A DNA stretch of 64,000 nucleotides, taken from assembly GCA_030433805.1 (NCBI GenBank), contig JARUXA010000012.1, positions 1 to 64,000 of the forward strand, read 5' to 3'. The notes under the pieces are model-generated. The model saw only the letters and a list, made by a program, of their open reading frames with translations. It had not been told where the DNA came from and did not search any database. A program made the position numbers and the translations under genes. The stretch is from Sphingomonas sp. PsM26. GTDB lineage: Bacteria; Pseudomonadota; Alphaproteobacteria; Sphingomonadales; Sphingomonadaceae. Below are positions 55,067 through 63,387 of the stretch, piece by piece. How positions within the stretch are numbered: position 1 is the first letter of the stretch; every line of letters starts with the position of its first letter.

Positions 55067-55732
55067 TCAGAAAGTGAAGGAACGCGGGCTGGCGAAGCCC
55101 GGCAATGGTACGCAATCAATGTCGGCGAAGTCGAGCAGGGCGAAACCGCCAGCGGTACGACGCCCGGCCGCCAGCCGGGTCACGCCGCGATCCGCGATAC
55201 CGCTGACGATCCGCCCGCCGACGGCAAGCTGATCGACCAGAGCCTGCGGCACGGCTTCGACCGCACCATCGATGAACAGGACGTCAAACGGTCCGTCGGA
55301 CGCATGGCCTTCATGAAGCGGCGCATCGACCACCGTGACATTGGCATGACCCGCCAATGCCGTGCGCGCAATCGCCAGCAGCGCCGGATCGCTCTCGACC
55401 GCGACCACCGAGGCCACCAGTTCGGCGAGTACCGCAGCGGTGTACCCGCCGGCAGCACCGATCAGCAGCACGCGATCCGTTGCGCGCAGCTCTGCCTGGG
55501 TCAGCAAGCGTCCGGTCGCGATCGGCACGTTCTGCGCCCGTCCGTGGCTCAGCGGGACCGACGTATCGCGGTATGCAAGCTCAGCCACCGTTTCCGGCAA
55601 GAACGCCTCGCGTGGAACCAGGTCCATCGCGGCTACGACCCGCGGGTCACTGACCGCGTTGGTCCGCAACTGGCTCGCGACCATCGCGTGGCGCATGGCC
55701 GTCATATCCTGCTTGCGCAAATCCAAATTCAT
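55067..55732 (-). CDS. pcm: Protein-L-isoaspartate O-methyltransferase-like protein
   Basis: A 221-residue methyltransferase of the PIMT family, which repairs isoaspartyl residues. The overall order (AMDLVPREAFLP, RDTSVPLSHGRAQNVP, IGAAGGYTAAVLAELVASVVAVE, VDAPLHEG) is conserved, but two normally invariant motifs are changed: the substrate-binding TISQP is AQNVP, and the AdoMet GTGSGY is GAAGGY. It may have diverged in substrate. It precedes tolC and probably shares its transcript. Confidence 0.82.
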   Translation of the reverse strand: MNLDLRKQDMTAMRHAMVASQLRTNAVSDPRVVAAMDLVPREAFLPETVAELAYRDTSVPLSHGRAQNVPIATGRLLTQAELRATDRVLLIGAAGGYTAAVLAELVASVVAVESDPALLAIARTALAGHANVTVVDAPLHEGHASDGPFDVLFIDGAVEAVPQALVDQLAVGGRIVSGIADRGVTRLAAGRRTAGGFALLDFADIDCVPLPGFASPRSFTF

Positions 55733-55942
55733 GATGCCACCCTCGTCGCGGTACTGTTATAGTGCAACAATACACCTATCGTCAATGCACCGCTTCTACC
55801 GTGCGTCCTCTACTTCGCCAAGCGAGCGCTTGTTTCAAATGCGTCTCTGTCGGTTTTGGGTAAACAGCGCGTTAACTGCGTTGCTTTTTTTGACCGCGAG
55901 AGTTGACAGCGCGACGATCCGCTTGCATCTGCGCCGCTCTCC

Positions 55943-56016
55943 GGCCCGATGGCGGAGTGGTGACGTAGAGGACTGCAAATCCTCGCACCCGGGTTCGATT
56001 CCCGGTCGGGCCTCCA
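55943..56016 (+). tRNA. tRNA-Cys (anticodon GCA)
   Basis: The acceptor arm GGCCCGA (55943-55949) pairs with TCGGGCC (56006-56012), followed by discriminator T and an encoded CCA. The anticodon loop CTGCAAA gives GCA, reading cysteine codons. The D-arm (GGCGGAGTGGTGACG) and T-arm (GGGTTCGATTCCC) are canonical; total length 74. Confidence 0.97.
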
Positions 56017-56043
56017 ATATTCCAGCAGGTTGCGCGCTGTCGG

Positions 56044-56475
56044 CTATGCCGATGACGCCAGCGCGGCTTCCAGAACGGCAATGAACGGCGCATCCGCTGG
56101 CGGCATTTCAAGTTGCCGCAAGCCCGCCGGATGTTGCCACGCAAGCGCACTCGCCTCCAAGGGGCGCGGGTCGCCACGCCATTCGCGACACACGTACAGC
56201 AGCAGCAGAAGATGCCGGTCGGTCAGCGCCATACTGGCGAACGTCAGGGCGGTCAGCGCCGCGGCATCGATGTCGATCGCCAGTTCCTCGCGCAATTCGC
56301 GCACCAAGGCGTCCTCTGGCGACTCCTCTGGTTCTACCTTGCCCCCTGGAAACTCCCACAGTCCTGCCAAAGCCTTGCCGGCGGGCCGGCGCTGTACGAG
56401 GACACGCCCGCGATCGTCGACCAGCGCTGCCGCGACGACCATCATGACTGGAAACGCAGCACTGGGTTTAGGCAT
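56044..56475 (-). CDS. mutT: Nudix hydrolase, MutT-like (8-oxo-dGTP diphosphatase)
   Basis: Hydrolyses 8-oxo-dGTP to prevent transversions. The 143-residue protein has the Nudix box at residues 45-67: GKVEPEESPEDALVRELREEL, with Ala66 in place of the usual penultimate glycine. The conserved WEFPGGK entry and R/E metal-binding residues (Glu60, Glu63, Glu64) are intact. The nearby RLEASALAWQ strand is typical of MutT. It lies downstream of tRNA-Cys on the opposite strand. Confidence 0.9.
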   Translation of the reverse strand: MPKPSAAFPVMMVVAAALVDDRGRVLVQRRPAGKALAGLWEFPGGKVEPEESPEDALVRELREELAIDIDAAALTALTFASMALTDRHLLLLLYVCREWRGDPRPLEASALAWQHPAGLRQLEMPPADAPFIAVLEAALASSA

Positions 56476-56535
56476 TCGGTAACGCTCTCCTGGTAACGGT
56501 GCGGGCTTCTTTACATGGCCGGGGGTATTGCCGAC

Positions 56536-56712
56536 ATGATCGTCGGAATAATAAAACGGCTGTTTGCCGACCGCACCGGTGGCACTGCGATAGAATATGG
56601 ATTGATCGTTGCGCTGGTCGTGATCGCGACCGTCGCAGCGATCGTCCAGCTTGCCAATGTCACGACGGGAATGTGGAACCGCGTCAGCACGGCGGTCATC
56701 ACGTCCAGTTAG
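56536..56712 (+). CDS. Flp family type IVb pilin
   Basis: A 58-residue prepilin with a positively charged leader (about 15 residues) and the class IVb processing and assembly motif GGTAIEYGLIVALVVIATVAAI; processing between the two glycines would put the conserved glutamate at position 5. GGGGGT lies nine bases before the ATG at 56536; a start at 56515 would lengthen the leader. Tad/Flp pilins form adhesive fibres, but no Tad machinery gene is in the window. Confidence 0.82.
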   Translation: MIVGIIKRLFADRTGGTAIEYGLIVALVVIATVAAIVQLANVTTGMWNRVSTAVITSS

Positions 56713-56845
56713 CGTGTCGAAGCGGCGCCAATCAAAATGAAGCGCCGTTTAAGCCTTTCTAAACCCGCCGCGCCTACATCGTTCAGCGTTGGCCCGGCGC
56801 ACCGGTCCGACCGGGTATTGAAGCCATCCTACGGAGATCCAAATC

Positions 56846-57013
56846 ATGAAGACCGTCCGCAACCTGATCAAGAACTCGAAGGGCGCGACCGCAATCGAGT
56901 ACGGCCTGATCGCTGCTCTCATCGCCGTTGCCGCGATCACCGCGATGTCTGGCCTTGGCTCGAAGCTGAGCAACACGTTCAATAATGTTTCGTCGAAGAT
57001 GGTTCAGTCCTGA
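56846..57013 (+). CDS. Second Flp family type IVb pilin
   Basis: A 55-residue prepilin starting MKTVRNLIKNSKG, with GATAIEYGLIAALIAVAAI as the processing and transmembrane region; cleavage before the alanine leaves glutamate at position 5. It is more typical than the preceding pilin, and its codon use is strongly biased, suggesting good expression. GGAG lies nine bases before the ATG. A strong terminator follows the stop. Confidence 0.92.
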   Translation: MKTVRNLIKNSKGATAIEYGLIAALIAVAAITAMSGLGSKLSNTFNNVSSKMVQS

Positions 57014-57039
57014 GCCTCGACCCGGACTTGACGCTGGGG

Positions 57040-57077
57040 GAGCGGTGGAACTTCGGTTCCGCCGCTCTTTGCGTTTC
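57040..57077 (+). terminator. Intrinsic terminator after the second Flp pilin
   Basis: GAGCGGTGGAAC (57040-57051) pairs with GTTCCGCCGCTC (57056-57067), one G-T pair, closing a TTCG tetraloop, followed by a T-rich tract. It ends the pilin transcript before the convergent accA gene. Confidence 0.85.
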
Positions 57078-57116
57078 TAGCGTACGCAGCCCCGGTCCGT
57101 CGTTGCCGGCTTGAAA

Positions 57117-58064
57117 TCAGAGGCGTCCCATCGCCAGAAACTTCTTGCGCCGCATCTGGCGCAACTCGGTCGGCGCGAGGTCGACCAAGCGGGTCAGTGC
57201 CGCATCGATTGCGTCACCTAGCGAAGCGATCGCCGCCGCCGGATCACGCTGCGCACCGCCCAGCGGCTCCGGAACGATCGTATCGATGACCCCAAGCCCC
57301 TTGAGGTCCTGCGCTGTCACCTTCATCGCCTCAGCCGCATCTGCTGCCTTGTCGGCCGTGCGCCATAGAATCGACGCGCACCCTTCGGGCGAGATGACCG
57401 AATACACGGCGTGCTCGAACATCAGCACGGCGTTGCCCGCCGCAAGCGCGATCGCACCGCCGGAGCCGCCCTCGCCGACCACTGCCGCAACCATCGGCAC
57501 GCCAAGCGCGAGGCATTGCTCGGTCGATCGGGCGATCGCCTCGGCCTGGCCACGTTCCTCGGCCTGAATGCCCGGAAACGCGCCCGAGGTATCGACCAGC
57601 GTCACCACGGGCAGACCAAAGCGATCCGCCAATTGCATCAGCCGGATCGCCTTGCGGTAGCCTTCCGGCTTGCCCATGCCGAAATTATGCCGCAACCGGC
57701 TGGCGGTATCGTCCCCCTTCTCGTGGCCGATCACGAGCACGCGGCGCCCGCGGAATGTCGCGAACCCGCCGAGAATCGCCTGATCGTCGCCAAAGGCACG
57801 GTCGCCCGCAAGCGGCATCCAGTCGTCGAACAGACCAGCGACATAGTCCTTGAAATGCGGACGTGCACCGTGGCGCGCGACTTGCGTCTTCTGCCACGGG
57901 GTCAGCTTGGTGTAGGTGTCGCGCAACAGCTTGTCCGCCTTCGCCTGCAAGCGCGCGATTTCGGCGCTCAGGTCGACGGTGCCGTCCGCAGCGGTGTCCC
58001 GCAATTCATCGATCTTGCCCTGGAGTTCGGCGATCGGTTTTTCGAAGTCGAGGAAGGTTGCCAT
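57117..58064 (-). CDS. accA: Acetyl-CoA carboxylase carboxyltransferase subunit alpha
   Basis: Alpha subunit of the carboxyltransferase that makes malonyl-CoA, the first step of fatty-acid synthesis. The 315-residue protein has [18 protein letters not shown] at the N-terminus, [48 protein letters not shown] and [15 protein letters not shown], all standard. Thirteen bases separate it from xerD. Its start lies downstream of xerD on the same strand, as in many alphaproteobacteria. Confidence 0.96.
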   Translation of the reverse strand: MATFLDFEKPIAELQGKIDELRDTAADGTVDLSAEIARLQAKADKLLRDTYTKLTPWQKTQVARHGARPHFKDYVAGLFDDWMPLAGDRAFGDDQAILGGFATFRGRRVLVIGHEKGDDTASRLRHNFGMGKPEGYRKAIRLMQLADRFGLPVVTLVDTSGAFPGIQAEERGQAEAIARSTEQCLALGVPMVAAVVGEGGSGGAIALAAGNAVLMFEHAVYSVISPEGCASILWRTADKAADAAEAMKVTAQDLKGLGVIDTIVPEPLGGAQRDPAAAIASLGDAIDAALTRLVDLAPTELRQMRRKKFLAMGRL

Positions 58065-58076
58065 AACCTCGGGCGG

Positions 58077-59015
58077 TTAAGCCCCACGCGGCGTCGCGTC
58101 AACGCGCCGCTGCTCGTCCGCCAGCGGATGCCGTGCGTTGACCAGCGCGACGAGATGGCTCGCATCGACATGCGTGTAAATTTCGGTCGTAGCGATGTCC
58201 GCATGACCGAGCATAGCCTGCAACGCGCGAAGATCGGCACCGCCCGCCAGCAGATGCGTTGCGAACGCGTGGCGCAGAACGTGCGGACTGACCCGGTCCG
58301 GTGGAATACCCGCCTCCGCCGCCAGGGCCTTGAGCAACTGGTACAACCGGATACGGCTGAGATGCGCCTTGCCCGAGGGAAACAGCCACGGGCTGTCCTC
58401 CGCGACGTACTCCCGCCAGACCGCCACCGCCGCGCGTGCCCGATCCGACAGCGGAACGAGCCGTTCCTTGCCGCCCTTGCCGCGCAGGATCAGATACGGC
58501 CGGTCGGGCGCCACCGCTCGCCGCGGCAGCGACACCAGTTCCGTCGCGCGCAATCCCGATCCGTACAGCAGCTCGACCAGCGCCGACAGACGCAGGTCGT
58601 TGGCATCCGGCGGGTCCCGCGCGATACGATCCGCGATTGCGGCGAACAGCCGGTCGACGTCGGCATGATCGAGCACCTTGGGCAACCCGCGCGATGCGCC
58701 GGGTCGCGGCAATGCGGCACCCGGGTCGTCCATGCGATGCCCTTCCTCCGCCAGGAATGCGAAGAACCTTCGCAACGCTGCCGATTTGCGGGCGACGCTT
58801 GCTTTCGACAGGTCAAGCCACGCCGTACCGACCCGCGTGAGATCATCCGCCGACGCCGCGGCAAGACGACCGCCCAGGACACCCGACGCGAGCATCAAGT
58901 CGCTGCGGTACGCGGCGACGGTGTTCTTCGCGGCCCCCGCCTCCGCGGTCATCATCTCGAGAAACCGTTCGATCAGCGCACGGTCCTCACCCGCCCCGGG
59001 TGGGGGCGCCGTCAA
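58077..59015 (-). CDS. xerD: Site-specific tyrosine recombinase XerD
   Basis: A 312-residue chromosome-dimer-resolving tyrosine recombinase. It has the N-terminal SAM-like core-binding domain and the catalytic residues in the C-terminal half: Arg in ATELVSLPRRAV-type position, HVLRHAFATHLL (His and Arg) and the catalytic Tyr in ATTEIYTHVD. The start is uncertain; the TTG at 59015 overlaps the stop of the upstream gene (TTGA), but it is not strongly supported and a nearby ATG (in FLEMMTAEAG) is possible. It does not look mobile: it sits in a conserved housekeeping neighbourhood. Confidence 0.92.
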   Translation of the reverse strand: MTAPPPGAGEDRALIERFLEMMTAEAGAAKNTVAAYRSDLMLASGVLGGRLAAASADDLTRVGTAWLDLSKASVARKSAALRRFFAFLAEEGHRMDDPGAALPRPGASRGLPKVLDHADVDRLFAAIADRIARDPPDANDLRLSALVELLYGSGLRATELVSLPRRAVAPDRPYLILRGKGGKERLVPLSDRARAAVAVWREYVAEDSPWLFPSGKAHLSRIRLYQLLKALAAEAGIPPDRVSPHVLRHAFATHLLAGGADLRALQAMLGHADIATTEIYTHVDASHLVALVNARHPLADEQRRVDATPRGA

Positions 59016-60922
59016 AGCCGTGCGATCGCCTCAGCGGCGATCATCCGGGCTTCGCCGACCATCCCGACCGATCGGAGCGCCGCACAGACGTGATAGAGCG
59101 CCTCGGGCGGGATACCGCGCCACGACCGTGACTGCATCCCCGTCGCCGCGAGCAGGACGACCGTACCGGGTTCATTGTCCAGCGCCGCCTTTGCGATCGC
59201 GCGAGTCCAGCTGTCCGCTCGACTGACCGGAACGTTGAGCGCCTCGGCACCCTGCGTCACGTCCGCCGCCGAGAGCCGACCCAACCCGGCTAGCGCCGCA
59301 AAGAACATCCGCCGCTTGAGGCCATCGGCGTCCTTCGCACCGGTATAAGTGCTCACCTCGCCATAACCGATCACCGCCCCCGCCGGATCTGCCAGCGTGA
59401 GCATCGCCCAGCCGTCACCGCCCCGCTCCGCCTTGCCACCCCACCGCAGCGCTTGCGTATCATATCCGGCACTGAGCATTGCCGCGATCAGCCGGTCGGT
59501 GTCTGGCTTCGCCAGCGACGTTGGAATCCGCGCCGCAGCGCTTGCCGTCAGCACAAGGCGCGAATAGCGCGCCTCATCGTCCTTGGGCTGATCCCAGACC
59601 TTGCCCAGCGCATCGGCCCGGGCATCGGCATCGGTGCCTTCATAGGCGGTGCGCAAATTGCGCGCGACACCTGCCGGGGTGGAAGGCTGATCGTCCCCGG
59701 CATCGATCGCCGCGTACAGATCGACCAGCGCCGCGCTCGACAGGATACCGCGGGCGGCGGCGATATCGGCTGCGGCCGCACGCACACCGGGGGTCAAGCT
59801 CGGCGATAGGGCACGCCACCCCTGAACTGCGGGCGAGCTCGACTCGAGCAGACTTTCCGGAATCTCGACGCCCGTCGCGGTCGCGAGCCCGAAGCGCCAT
59901 GCGGTGAGATAGGGCACGCTGTCCCATTCGATCGTTACCGCCTGCCGCGCACGGCCACCATTTCCGATGACTTTCTGCGCAAGCAGGAGATCGACCCCGC
60001 CGGCAATCCGCGATTTGCGGGCTGCGGCGAGCATCGGTTGCGCCTTGGCAGCCGTTCCGGACAGCCCGGCACACATGGCCCGCGCGAGCACCCACCCGCG
60101 TTCGCGCCCGAGTGCGGCACCATCCTCTGCGGCCGGACACAGCGCTGCGGGGTCGCCAGAAGCGAGCGCCGCCTGCATCGCGGCCTCGAACATCTTGGGC
60201 GTATAGTCTTCGGTATCCACCGCCTGCGCCATCGCGCGTGCAGCAACCGATTCGCCCATCCGCACGAGCAACCAGGATCGCTCCGCTGCGAAGTCCGCGC
60301 CGTTGACGCCGCGCGGTGTGTCGACCCGCGCCATCAGCGCGCGACGCAAGGCGATCGACAGCCACCGGGACGCAAGCGGGGGACGCAGACGCCGCATCAG
60401 CGTTTCGAGATAGCGCCCGTCCGCGCGACCGAATGCATCGGGTGCCATCGCGCCTTCGGCCGGCCCTGCGACACCCACGCGGCTCAGCGAACGGCGCGCG
60501 TAACTCGGCATGTCGGCGCGGACGAAGGCGGCAAAGTCCGTCGGGGAAGGCGGCGTCGCCAGTGGCGTCGGTATTGCGCCGGGCGCGGGCACGTCAGTCG
60601 GCAGCAGCGGTACGAGCGGCGGCGCGGGTGGCAATGTCGTCGGAACGACTACCGGGGCGACCGGCGACACCGCCCGCGGCGCGGCGGCTGGCGAAGGGTT
60701 CGCAGCAGGCGACGACACAGGCGCTGGCCGCGTGCGCGGGCGCGCCGGCGGTGCGACCGGTGCCGGGTTGGGATCGCCGAACCCCGGCGGCAGGATCGAT
60801 TCGGGGCCCTTTTGCCCCGCGGCGGGAATCGTCAGCGTCGCCGCGAGCACGGCGGTCGCGAAGATCGCCGGTAGCGCGCGACTACTTCTGAAGGTTCGCA
60901 AGCGGCACTGCCTTCTCGACAT
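59012..60922 (-). CDS. Uncharacterised periplasmic protein with Pro-rich segment
   Basis: A 636-residue protein with an N-terminal signal-peptide-like stretch (ALPAIFATAVLAATLTIPAAG), then about 100 residues almost entirely Pro, Ala and Val, then an all-helical body (about 140-630) with a repetitive TPR-like character (numerous Ala-rich helices, GLSGTAAKAQPMLAAARKSR, YEGTDADARADALGKVWDQ). No catalytic motif is visible. The gene lies between aroK and xerD. The ATG at 60922 has only a weak upstream site; a TTG seven codons later with AGAAGG nine bases before it is an alternative. Confidence 0.75.
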   Translation of the reverse strand: MSRRQCRLRTFRSSRALPAIFATAVLAATLTIPAAGQKGPESILPPGFGDPNPAPVAPPARPRTRPAPVSSPAANPSPAAAPRAVSPVAPVVVPTTLPPAPPLVPLLPTDVPAPGAIPTPLATPPSPTDFAAFVRADMPSYARRSLSRVGVAGPAEGAMAPDAFGRADGRYLETLMRRLRPPLASRWLSIALRRALMARVDTPRGVNGADFAAERSWLLVRMGESVAARAMAQAVDTEDYTPKMFEAAMQAALASGDPAALCPAAEDGAALGRERGWVLARAMCAGLSGTAAKAQPMLAAARKSRIAGGVDLLLAQKVIGNGGRARQAVTIEWDSVPYLTAWRFGLATATGVEIPESLLESSSPAVQGWRALSPSLTPGVRAAAADIAAARGILSSAALVDLYAAIDAGDDQPSTPAGVARNLRTAYEGTDADARADALGKVWDQPKDDEARYSRLVLTASAAARIPTSLAKPDTDRLIAAMLSAGYDTQALRWGGKAERGGDGWAMLTLADPAGAVIGYGEVSTYTGAKDADGLKRRMFFAALAGLGRLSAADVTQGAEALNVPVSRADSWTRAIAKAALDNEPGTVVLLAATGMQSRSWRGIPPEALYHVCAALRSVGMVGEARMIAAEAIARL

Positions 60923-61019
60923 GCTTCAGCGGCTTTTCATGCGCCACCCCCGACAGCGCGAACAGGCCGCCGACCAGGACGGCCACGACGACGAGAAGCA
61001 CGAGAAGCAAGCGGGGCAT
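60882..61019 (-). CDS. 45-residue single-pass membrane peptide
   Basis: A small protein with a long hydrophobic segment (RLLLVLLVVVAVLVGGLFAL) followed by a basic, polar tail. Its start codon follows CGGTCCGTTACAGG, with GG purines nearby, and it overlaps the start of the large periplasmic-protein gene by 41 bp, which suggests cotranslation. It resembles small membrane or leader peptides but no family can be assigned. Confidence 0.6.
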   Translation of the reverse strand: MPRLLLVLLVVVAVLVGGLFALSGVAHEKPLKHVEKAVPLANLQK

Positions 61020-61108
61020 GGGCAAGACCTGTAACGGACCGAAAAGACAAAGGCGGCGCAAGCGAGCTTTTGCCCGATGCGCAGGGGCGCTGTATAGCCC
61101 TCGTTTCA

Positions 61109-61675
61109 ATGTTGCAAAGCCCGCCATCTTCTCAGGATACCGCCCTGCCCGACCCATCTCCTTGGAATGGCCAACCGATCGTGCTCGTCGGTCTGATGGG
61201 CGCTGGCAAATCGACCGTCGGGCGGCGGCTTGCGGTGCGGCTCGGCCTGCCCTTCGTCGACGCTGATACCGAAATTGAAACCGCGGCCGGCATGTCGATC
61301 CCCGACATCTTCGAACGATTCGGCGAAGCCTATTTCCGCGACGGGGAACGCCGCGTGATCGCGCGGTTGATGGATGGCGAGCGCCGCGTCATCGCGACCG
61401 GCGGCGGGGCGTTCATCGACCAGAAGACGCGCGAGACGATCCTCGCGCATGCTTTTGCGGTCTGGCTCGATGCCAAACCGTCCGTCCTCGCCGACCGCGT
61501 GTCGCGCCGCGATACGAGGCCGCTGTTGCGCGGCAAGGACCCGCTCAAGGTGCTCGAGGAACTGGCGCGGGTCCGCAATCCCTTCTACGCGATGGCCCCG
61601 CTGCGCGTCTCCAGCCATCGCGCGCCGCATGACGCCACCGTCAACGCCATCCTGAAAGCGCTTGGACAAATATGA
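61109..61675 (+). CDS. aroK: Shikimate kinase
   Basis: Phosphorylates shikimate to shikimate 3-phosphate. The 188-residue protein has the P-loop GLMGAGKST (about residues 29-37), LPFVDADTEIETAAG for substrate binding, RDGERRVIARL and GGGAFIDQKTR, and RRDTRPLLRG as the LID. An ATG at 61109 gives family length after a short variable N-terminal extension. aroB follows with a four-base overlap (ATGA). Confidence 0.95.
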   Translation: MLQSPPSSQDTALPDPSPWNGQPIVLVGLMGAGKSTVGRRLAVRLGLPFVDADTEIETAAGMSIPDIFERFGEAYFRDGERRVIARLMDGERRVIATGGGAFIDQKTRETILAHAFAVWLDAKPSVLADRVSRRDTRPLLRGKDPLKVLEELARVRNPFYAMAPLRVSSHRAPHDATVNAILKALGQI

Positions 61676-62762
61676 CGACGATCCCCGTTTCGCTTGGTTC
61701 GCGCAGTTACGACGTCGTGATCGAGGCCGGCCTGCTCGCGCGCGCCGCCGATTGGCTCGCGCCGCTGTCGCGCGGGCGAAAGATGGCGATCGTGACCGAC
61801 TCGAACGTTCTGCCGCATCTGGAAACGTTGCAAACATCGCTGTCCGCGGCCGGGGTCGAGAGCGAGGCGATCGTCCTGAACCCCGGAGAATCGACAAAAA
61901 GTTGGGCGCAACTCGAAGCGCTGACCGATCGCTTGCTCGATCTCGGGATCGAGCGCGGCGACCATGTCATCGCGCTCGGCGGCGGGGTGATCGGCGATCT
62001 CGTCGGCTTTGCCTGCGCTATCCTCAAGCGCGGCTGCGGGTTCGTGCAAATCCCGACGACGCTGCTCGCGCAGGTCGATTCGTCGGTCGGCGGCAAGACC
62101 GCGATCAACAGCCGCGCGGGCAAGAATCTGATCGGCGCGTTCCACCAGCCCGCTTTGGTGCTGATCGACCCGCAAGTGCTCGACACGCTGCCGCTGCGGC
62201 AAGTCCGCGCGGGCTATGCCGAGGTCGTCAAATACGGGCTGATCGACGATCCCGAATTCTTTGACTGGTGCGAGGCGAACGCGGCCGCACTGCTCGCGGG
62301 CGATCCACATGCGCGGGCTTATGCAATCGCGCATTCGGTCGGTGCCAAGGCGCGGATCGTCGCCGAGGACGAACGCGAGACGACCGGCAAGCGCGCGTTG
62401 CTCAACCTTGGCCACACCTTCGGCCATGCGCTGGAAGCTGAAGCGGGCTTCTCGGATCGGCTGCTCCACGGCGAAGGCGTTGCGGCGGGGATGGCGCTCG
62501 CGTTCCGTTATTCCACCACGCACGGTCTCGCCCCGGCGGCGGACGCCGAGCGCGTGGCGGCGCATCTGCGCGCGATCGGGCTACCCGACGGCGTGGCGGC
62601 GGCAGGCATTTCGGCGAGCGCCGACGTGCTGGTCGATCACATGCTCCACGACAAGAAGATGGACGCGGGCACGCTCCCCTTCCTGCTCGCGCGCGGGATC
62701 GGGCGGACGTTCCTCGACAAGTCGGTCGATCTCGCGGACGTCCGCGCGTTCCTGGCGGCCTG

Positions 62763-62763
<1 letters not shown>
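61672..62763 (+). CDS. aroB: 3-dehydroquinate synthase
   Basis: Cyclises DAHP to 3-dehydroquinate, using NAD+ and zinc. The 363-residue protein has the NAD-binding [38 protein letters not shown] and the metal-binding residues in [14 protein letters not shown] and HGEGVAAGM; all present. Length is normal. It starts inside the end of aroK and its stop overlaps the next gene's start, so the three form one operon. Confidence 0.97.
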
Positions 62764-62906
<143 letters not shown>

Positions 62907-62924
62907 TTTCCATCCCCTAACGGG

Positions 62925-63029
62925 CTTCCCCGGCGAAGGCCGGGGCCCAGTAGAGATGGCCGAGGTAACGAAGCGCAGTTCCCGGTTGACGCCCGTTCCG
63001 CAACTGGGCCCCGGCCTTCGCCGGGGAAG
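62925..63029. repeat. Palindromic element, TTCCCCGGC family
   Basis: A third copy of the element found at 39432-39663: left arm from 62925 with CTTCCCCGGCGAAGGCCGGG and right arm ending GGGGAAG at 63029, its complement, around a core of about 49 bp whose sequence differs from the other two copies. It lies between DUF2256 and the convergent DUF423 gene. Confidence 0.85.
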
Positions 63030-63048
63030 CGAAGGTTAGGAGGGGCCG

Positions 63049-63387
63049 TCACACCCCCGCGCGCAACGCCCCCCACGCCAGCCACAACCACCCCGCGATC
63101 AGCAGAGCACCGCCAATCGGCGTAATCGCGCCCAGCCAGCGCGGCAGGCCCAGCGCCATCAGATACAGCGTCGTGGCGAAAATCACCCCGCCGATCACGA
63201 ACAGCCACGCCGACCCCCGCGCCCCCATTTGCAGCGCAACCAGCGCCGCGACCGCGTGGATCATCTGATAATGCGCGCCCGTCGTCAGCCACTTGGCCGA
63301 ATCACCGGTCGCGCCATGCGCGCCGAACGCGCCTGCCCCCACCGCCATCGCGCCGCACAGCGCCGCCAGCATCGCCAGAAGATTCAT
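63049..63387 (-). CDS. DUF423 family membrane protein
   Basis: A 112-residue protein with four membrane helices and the DUF423 signature: GAFGAHGATGDSAKWLTTGAHYQMIHAVAALVAL, then GGVIFATTLYLMALGLPRWLGAITPIGG. Function is unknown. Its ATG overlaps the stop of the upstream KefC-type gene by four bases (ATGA at 63384-63387). Confidence 0.88.
   Translation of the reverse strand: MNLLAMLAALCGAMAVGAGAFGAHGATGDSAKWLTTGAHYQMIHAVAALVALQMGARGSAWLFVIGGVIFATTLYLMALGLPRWLGAITPIGGALLIAGWLWLAWGALRAGV

Noticed and set aside
58077..59015. XerD as a sign of an integrated element
   Set aside because: It is the housekeeping form in a conserved accA-xerD neighbourhood, with no attachment-site repeats or cargo genes beside it.
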